Assembly: GCF_954871325.1 (NCBI RefSeq)
Contig: NC_088777.1
Coordinates: 8,781,366-8,845,365, forward strand
DNA: 64,000 nucleotides
DNA from: Gordionus sp. m RMFG-2023
Lineage: Eukaryota; Nematomorpha; Gordioida; Chordodea; Parachordodidae
Direction of reading: 5' to 3'
Part shown: positions 60,401 to 64,000 of the stretch, in pieces
Layout of the letters: each line of letters starts with the position of its first letter
Position numbering within the stretch: position 1 is the stretch's first letter
Notes under the pieces: model-generated
The model's input: only the letters and a program-made list of their open reading frames with translations
Told to the model about the DNA's origin: nothing
Database searches by the model: none
Made by a program: the position numbers and the translations under genes

Positions 60401-60824
60401 ATTGCGGTGAAACATGGGCAATGAAAGCAATTCACGAAGCCAAATTAGAAAGAACAGAGATGAGGATGGTTAGATGGATGTGTGGGGTATCTCTAAGAGA
60501 GAGAAAAACTAGCAAGGAATTGCGAGCAAGATTAGGTATAGAAATGGTTGGTATGGTAATGCGACGAAATAGACTAAGATGGTTTGGGCATGTGGAACGT
60601 ATGACAAGAGATGACTGGGTAAAGAGATGCACAATGATGGAAGTAGGAGGATCAAGACCTAGAGGAAGACCCAAGATGACGTGGACAAATGTGATAGCGG
60701 CGGATATGAGAAGCTTGAATCTTACAAGTATTGATGCTCAGGACCGTCAAAAATGGAAAAGAAAAATCAGAGGGAAAACTGGCCTACCCGGGTAAACCTG
60801 GAAATCGCCATAAAACGGAGAAGA
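57411..60824 (+). mobile_element. APE-type non-LTR retrotransposon (LINE), near intact
   Basis: The insertion lies between AGAAATTT at 57403-57410 and AGAAATTT at 60825-60832, a probable target duplication; the homologous site in R1 copy A reads AAAGAAATTTGTG with no insert. The 5' region (57411-57597) holds the conserved leader typical of this group, with GATGTCAGGAAGGGCATCCG and GTAAAAACCATGC. One long frame occupies most of it. The 3' end is a short GAA-type run (GGAGAAGAAG) rather than poly-A. The element is plainly GC-richer and more purine-rich on its sense strand than its surroundings. Clade assignment (RTE/BovB-like or an allied group) is by resemblance only. Confidence 0.9.
57598..60795 (+). 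CDS. LINE endonuclease/reverse transcriptase with PHD-like finger
   Basis: 1065 codons, uninterrupted. An APE-type endonuclease covers residues about 58-305, with N66, E93 in IQETRW, D201/N203 in GDLNGHVG, D268 in VVDYLLLRR and H295, as expected for target-primed reverse transcription. Reverse transcriptase follows: IIIPVYKGKGD about 574, FVDLEKAFD with D658, GLHQGSVLSPLLF about 714 and the catalytic YADD at 747-750. Directly after the palm/thumb, residues 803-847 form a C4HC3 finger (C803, C806, C817, C820, H825, C828, C844, C847) of PHD type, then a CYLGDML segment and the C-terminal LRWFGHVERM, typical of this LINE group. The fold could bind histone tails or nucleic acid; its role is not known here. 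A departure from the usual sequence is SGLTMVVSEMF in place of the common PGPDGIPAEMF. All core catalytic residues are present, so the protein may be active or very recently so. Confidence 0.95.
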   Translation: MVTTKHGRGTAQSTPWASSSAYDKKKDGKPGGTTIHENETYDGHKRPNKKWRNQFTGDRVRVAIWNVGSMTGRAGEVVDVLHRRHIDVCCIQETRWKGNWTRMIGKTSEKYKFFWQGGNDGKAGVGVLIAEKLVDKVVEVRKLDNQIMVIKMIIGRKLYNMISAYVPQVGRSEEEKDVFWDSLLGVTSRLANEEGIILAGDLNGHVGASSEGYEGVHGGFSYGMRNLEGERILEFSDAMDMIVCNTMFKKESEKLVTYKSGSTKSVVDYLLLRRCDRCIIKNVKVIPGEECINQHRLVVGDLTLKGARVTKRKFVPRLKVWKLENARRQFNMALAIREAEVAQASGVNDKWEAMKKAWVMTTEEVCGWTKGPPRHKETWWWSPEVAKAVDEKRRCFKVWYNSKENSDNDIYKMAKRNAKKLIAKAQEEKRHEFAKEMKCADGIGNMVRMAKQMSKKRQDVIGVKCLKNMEGKMTIDSSGIKNTWKIYMKGLLNEENEWNNNISCAKVEGPGCKFGKDKIRRAVKKMKKGKASGLTMVVSEMFKGSDDLGIEWLMNLANQIVTEGTIPEDWRRSIIIPVYKGKGDPLDCGSYRAIKLLEHAMKVFERVLEKRIREQIKIDEMQFGFTSGKGSTDAIFVVRQIQEKYLAKEKKLYYAFVDLEKAFDRVPREITRWALRKSGVEEWLVTAVMAMYVGAQTAVRTDHGDSDSFEVKVGLHQGSVLSPLLFILVMDVVAREMREGLPWEILYADDLVLMANSEGELRDKVSKWKMTMEAKGLKMNASKTKVMIGGENLKIEESGKWPCGVCGKGVARNSIQCTRCQKWVHKRCSGKKGSLMLERMTFICKTCMKGIHNNDNLKNGGLDIGNGLTLEKVDKFCYLGDMLNADGGVDSAVVARIRQAWNKFREMSSILTNKKVSLKLKGKVYVSCVRSCLVYCGETWAMKAIHEAKLERTEMRMVRWMCGVSLRERKTSKELRARLGIEMVGMVMRRNRLRWFGHVERMTRDDWVKRCTMMEVGGSRPRGRPKMTWTNVIAADMRSLNLTSIDAQDRQKWKRKIRGKTGLPG

Positions 60825-61414
60825 AGAAATTTGTGTTTTTAAAATTTTTATTTTTTTTGATTCCTTATTTTTATAAATAAATAAAAATATATTAAATAAA
60901 ATAATTTAAAATACACAACACTACAAATCTATTTTAAATTAATATTAAAGTAAAAAAATTATTTAATAAAATTTTTTTTATCAAATCGCCCCTTTCTGCA
61001 CAATCGTTTAGTAATAATGATTAGAAAACTGCGAGGCTCGGGTATAACTCGGCATTAAAAAATTTGTGCTCGGATCGGGTTGTAAAAGCTGTTTCGACCC
61101 TAAGCCTGACCCTACCATAAAAATAAATATTAATATCCTAAATAATATTATAATTCATAATGTCAATTATAACCCATATCATTATTTATTTATCACATTT
61201 TATCCAAAATGTCAATCAGAATAACTAGTCATTTTCAATTACTATTTTATAATTTACATAACATCCATACACCAAACTATTTTATGTTGATTGTATCGCA
61301 TAATTAAAGCGATATTATTACATACCATATTTTTATCATATTCTATCAAGTTAAATAAAATATATTTTACTAATATCTATTTAATTAAATATTTTTTTAT
61401 TATTAAAATGTCTA

Positions 61415-61700
61415 TTTTATTATATTATTATAAAAATATTTAAAAAAACTATTCTATTAACGGAGGTGGGACTTCAAGTTTCCCAAAAACATGAATAATT
61501 ATATTTTGTTTTAAAAAATAAAATTTTCTGGATTCTGATGCAAGGGATCTTATTTTCTCGCCTATATTTTTAAAAATGCTTAAGTTCCGCATGAATATGT
61601 CCAAGGAAAGAGATAACGATTGGTAAAAAAAATAAAATTTGTTAATTTCAAATATTTAATTGTTTTTTTTCCGACTATATCTACCGGGTCAGAATTTAAA
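61415..61700. other. No recognised feature
   Basis: AT-rich noncoding. Confidence 0.35.
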
Positions 61701-61711
61701 TTTTTAAAAAA

Positions 61712-61888
61712 TTAAGCATGTGAAGTCCCGAATTAAGGATTTACCTAAATACCAAGAAACAGAAGTTAAGCCATCTGGTCTTAGGACATCATATAATGAT
61801 AAATTAGCAGGCTCCAGGATGTTTGGTATTCGGGACCACGTAAAAGAAAAGCTAATAACTGAATTAATTGCTGTGTCTTTCATGTGAT
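61712..61888 (+). CDS. Candidate terminal exon, unidentified
   Basis: A plus-strand frame of 58 codons ending in TGA near 61888 reads KHVKSRIKDLPKYQETEVKP, then SGLRTSYNDKLAGSRMFGIR and EKLITELIAV. An acceptor-like AAATTAAG or GTGAAG precedes it. GC content is raised. The word GSRMFG followed by acidic-basic residues is reminiscent of short microtubule-associated Jupiter-type repeats, but this is too little for a call. A similar word (SRMFDK) occurs in the candidate exon at 54493. Confidence 0.4.
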
Positions 61889-61889
61889 A

Positions 61890-62250
61890 CAATTAGAACC
61901 TGTCTCCCTTTGTAATCAACTAATATTTTACATTTTATGCATGTATGTAGTAACTATGTTATATCCAATTCTATGGTCTATGGCAACTCTTAATTGTTCA
62001 TCGATAAGTGGTTACCTAGTTTACTACTTGGTAATGTTTCCAGACATTCATAATAACTAGTACAGTCAGCATTTTGTAATAGTTGAATATATTCTAAAAG
62101 GGGTGGGAGGGAGGGGGGCGTAGGGTTGATGAGAGTATTTTTAAAAAAAATTTAATCAAAGGTTCATTGATTAATGTGTTAAAATTGTGGGTGAAACTCA
62201 GGTAGAGCTAAAGATATCCAAAGTCTGATTAAAAGGTTATCTTTAAGAGT
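61890..62250. other. No recognised feature
   Basis: AT-rich with a G-rich patch near 62100-62125. Confidence 0.35.
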
Positions 62251-62254
62251 ACTT

Positions 62255-63440
62255 TATCGTGCCGTATCTCCCTGATAGAATTAATATACTACTTTGCACG
62301 GAAATGATATATACTCAACAAACTTTATTAGTAATATAATATTTATAAGAATTTACAACCAAAGAATATCAATTAAAAAAAATTACTATTTTATAAAGAA
62401 AAAAAAATCAACTAAACTAATTACAATTTCGCTTCCCTTTTATAGAGAAGTGAATAATAATTTTAAAAAATAACCAAACTAAAAATAACTTTTTTTAAAA
62501 GAATAATTTATCATATCATAATGATTCTGCCATAACTAACTTTTAAAAATATATAAATAATTTATTAACGTGATTAAAAATATAATTAAATACAATATCA
62601 CAATGATTCTGCCATAACTAACTTTTATAATCTAAAAATAAAATTAAAATATAATTAAATACAATTCATCATGATTTCCTAAAACAACTAATAATATATA
62701 ACGACACAATCATCTCCCAAAGACTATGACTCATTTGGAACATTCCCTCCTTTTACCAACTCTTGGCGAATGCTTGTATTCTTTCTTCCCCACCCGCAGC
62801 TTTGGCACCTCATCAGACATTTCTTTAACACTGCTACCCGCTTCTTTTTTCCTTTTCACCACCCACTCCTCCCTGAGGTTGGTCATATCGCTCCCTTGGA
62901 CACCATCTTCGGATGTGTCCCGCTTTTCCGCAGCCATAAAATAAATTCATATCTTCAGCATTCCTCCATCCATCCCTTGTTCGACTCACCGACCTCTCGC
63001 GTAGCGGTACTTGTGTCGCCTCAGGTTTCCCCTCGTTAGCCAATGTTCTCCATTCACTAGCTAGGGGTTCCGTTTCCTTGCTAATTATCGTAGTTCTAAC
63101 CAGATGAGTCCCCAGATCGACATATCTACACATATATTTGAAATTAAATACCCTCATATCTTCCCCCCACCCGATTTTTTACACAAATCATTAAAAAAAT
63201 AACCAAACTAAAAATAACTCTTTTTAAAATTATAATTTATCATATCATAATGATTCTGCCTGGTTATTTTTAAAAATTATTATTCACTTCCCTATAAAAG
63301 GGAAGATTGTAATTAGTTTAGTTGATTTTTTTTCTTTATAAAATCGTAATTTTAATTGATATTCTTTGGTTGTAAATTCTTGGAAATACTATTTTACTAA
63401 TAAAGTTTCTCGAGGAGATACGGCACGACGTTAAAAAGAT
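62255..63440 (-). mobile_element. LTR-type retroelement fossil with gag-like remnant
   Basis: Broken and rearranged. An LTR-like repeat lies at about 62255-62530 in minus orientation and a related one at about 63260-63440 in plus orientation; both share a TATAAAAGG-like box, an AATAAAG signal and an outer GGAGATACGGCACGA end. Between them, on minus (about 62731-63157), is a gag-like remnant with a zinc-knuckle-type word GKAGHIRRWCP. Pol is absent. The opposite orientation of the two repeats points to two overlapping copies or an inversion; a DIRS-like layout is less likely. Age: old but the repeats are still easy to align. Confidence 0.6.
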
Positions 63441-63444
63441 AAAA

Positions 63445-63855
63445 GAAGATATCATTGCGTTATTCATCAAACGCAATGCCAAAAATGAAGAAAGAGAAAT
63501 AAATCTATACCATCCCTTTTCTAGGGTAATTGTGAGAAGCCCTCCAGTTATAATCTTTCAATTTTATATTTAAAATATTTTCTAATATACTTTTAATGAT
63601 TTCATGAAAACGATTAACAATTTCATTATTTAAAACAAAGTAAGAAGATCTAAAAATATGTAAAATCTTTGGTAGGAATAGATAATTTTTTTCCCCCATA
63701 AACCCCTCACAGTTAGAAAAACTGCTTAAAAGTGATCCAAGAAGATTAATTTCACTTTATTTAAAAAAATTTAATTAAATATATTTCATATTAAAATAAT
63801 TATTTTAATGGATGCCAAATTAAAAGAAATTGATGAAAGCAATTAATATGAATAT
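63445..63855. other. No recognised gene
   Basis: AT-rich; the 64-codon minus frame at 63505-63699 has no recognisable domain. Confidence 0.4.
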
Positions 63856-63859
63856 GAAG

Positions 63860-64000
63860 TAGTGATCTGCATCAGGCCTAATTTTTTAAGCCCGGCCCGA
63901 ACCCGAAATTTTTAAAAAAAGTTGTGCCAGTCCAGCCTGAACTCGAAATTTTTTTAAAAAATTTTATCGACCCAGCATGGCCCGAATTTATTTAAATATA
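63860..64000. mobile_element. GC-arm short element, cut by the window end
   Basis: Begins TAGTGATCTGCATCAGGCC and continues with GCCCGGCCCGAACCCG and A/T tracts, nearly identical to the left arm of 36666-37073. The right half lies outside the window. Confidence 0.8.

Larger units (their letters stand above)
56703..61410 (+). repeat. Interspersed repeat R1, copy B (interrupted by the LINE)
   Basis: 56703-57410 and 60833-61410 are together homologous (inverted) to R1 copy A at 7670-12770. Here the sites of the two hAT insertions and the 12771 element are uninterrupted, while the LINE sits between GATATATAGAAATTT and GTGTTTTTAAAA. It is broken; zinc-knuckle-like residue spacing hints at an old retroelement origin. 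Near 61020-61110 a CTCGGG/CGACCC-rich patch resembles the short GC-arm families. Confidence 0.75.

Noticed and set aside
1-64000. tRNA or rRNA genes
   Set aside because: No cloverleaf with a GTTCRA-type box B or conserved rRNA stretch was noticed by eye; a covariance-model scan would be needed to exclude small RNAs.

Overview
The window is a very AT-rich eukaryotic, most likely invertebrate animal, segment. Three protein-coding host genes can be recognised by their conserved domains and splice pattern: archease on + (about 16.9-17.5 kb), an AN1-type zinc-finger protein on - (23.9-31.3 kb, five exons) and the condensin I kleisin NCAPH/Barren on + (from 43.6 kb, at least five exons). Introns are bimodal: some are tiny (34 bp in archease, 45 bp in NCAPH, 110 bp in the AN1 gene) while others reach several kb because mobile elements sit in them. 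Very small introns in an AT-rich animal genome recall reduced parasitic lineages, but that placement is inference only; nothing here fixes the species.

Most of the rest is mobile DNA in many layers. DNA transposons of the hAT superfamily dominate, with exact or near-exact 8-bp target-site duplications: an inverted pair of ~1.9-kb copies (7806-9695 and 10559-12453), an autonomous-derived copy and its deletion derivative (24617-26288 and 4269-4989), an Ac/ZBED-like copy (20439-22331), a composite short element (40903-42069), and several short non-autonomous families with GC-rich arms in an otherwise AT-rich background. A Tc1/mariner-IS630-like relic lies at about 50.2-52.0 kb. A nearly intact APE-type LINE with a PHD-like finger after its reverse transcriptase fills 57.4-60.8 kb. 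Two LTR-retroelement fossils are at 18.5-20.2 kb and 62.3-63.4 kb.

Layout: 0-5.5 kb repeat debris with a nested hAT; 7.7-13.5 kb an interspersed repeat (R1, copy A) carrying two hAT insertions and one short element; 14-23 kb archease plus short elements, an LTR fossil and a hAT; 23.6-31.3 kb an archease pseudogene fragment and the AN1 gene with a hAT in its last intron; 32.4-34.3 kb a degenerate tandem array with poly-G tracts; 35.6-39.8 kb a block bounded by inverted arms; 40-42 kb minisatellite and composite element; 43.6-47.3 kb NCAPH; 47.4-56.6 kb a fold-back element, transposon relics and a few unplaced coding-like exons; 56.7-61.4 kb R1 copy B split by the LINE; 61.7-64 kb coding-like exon, LTR fossil and a short element cut by the window edge.

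The two R1 copies serve as each other's empty sites, so three insertions into copy A and one into copy B can be dated relative to R1 from the sequence alone.
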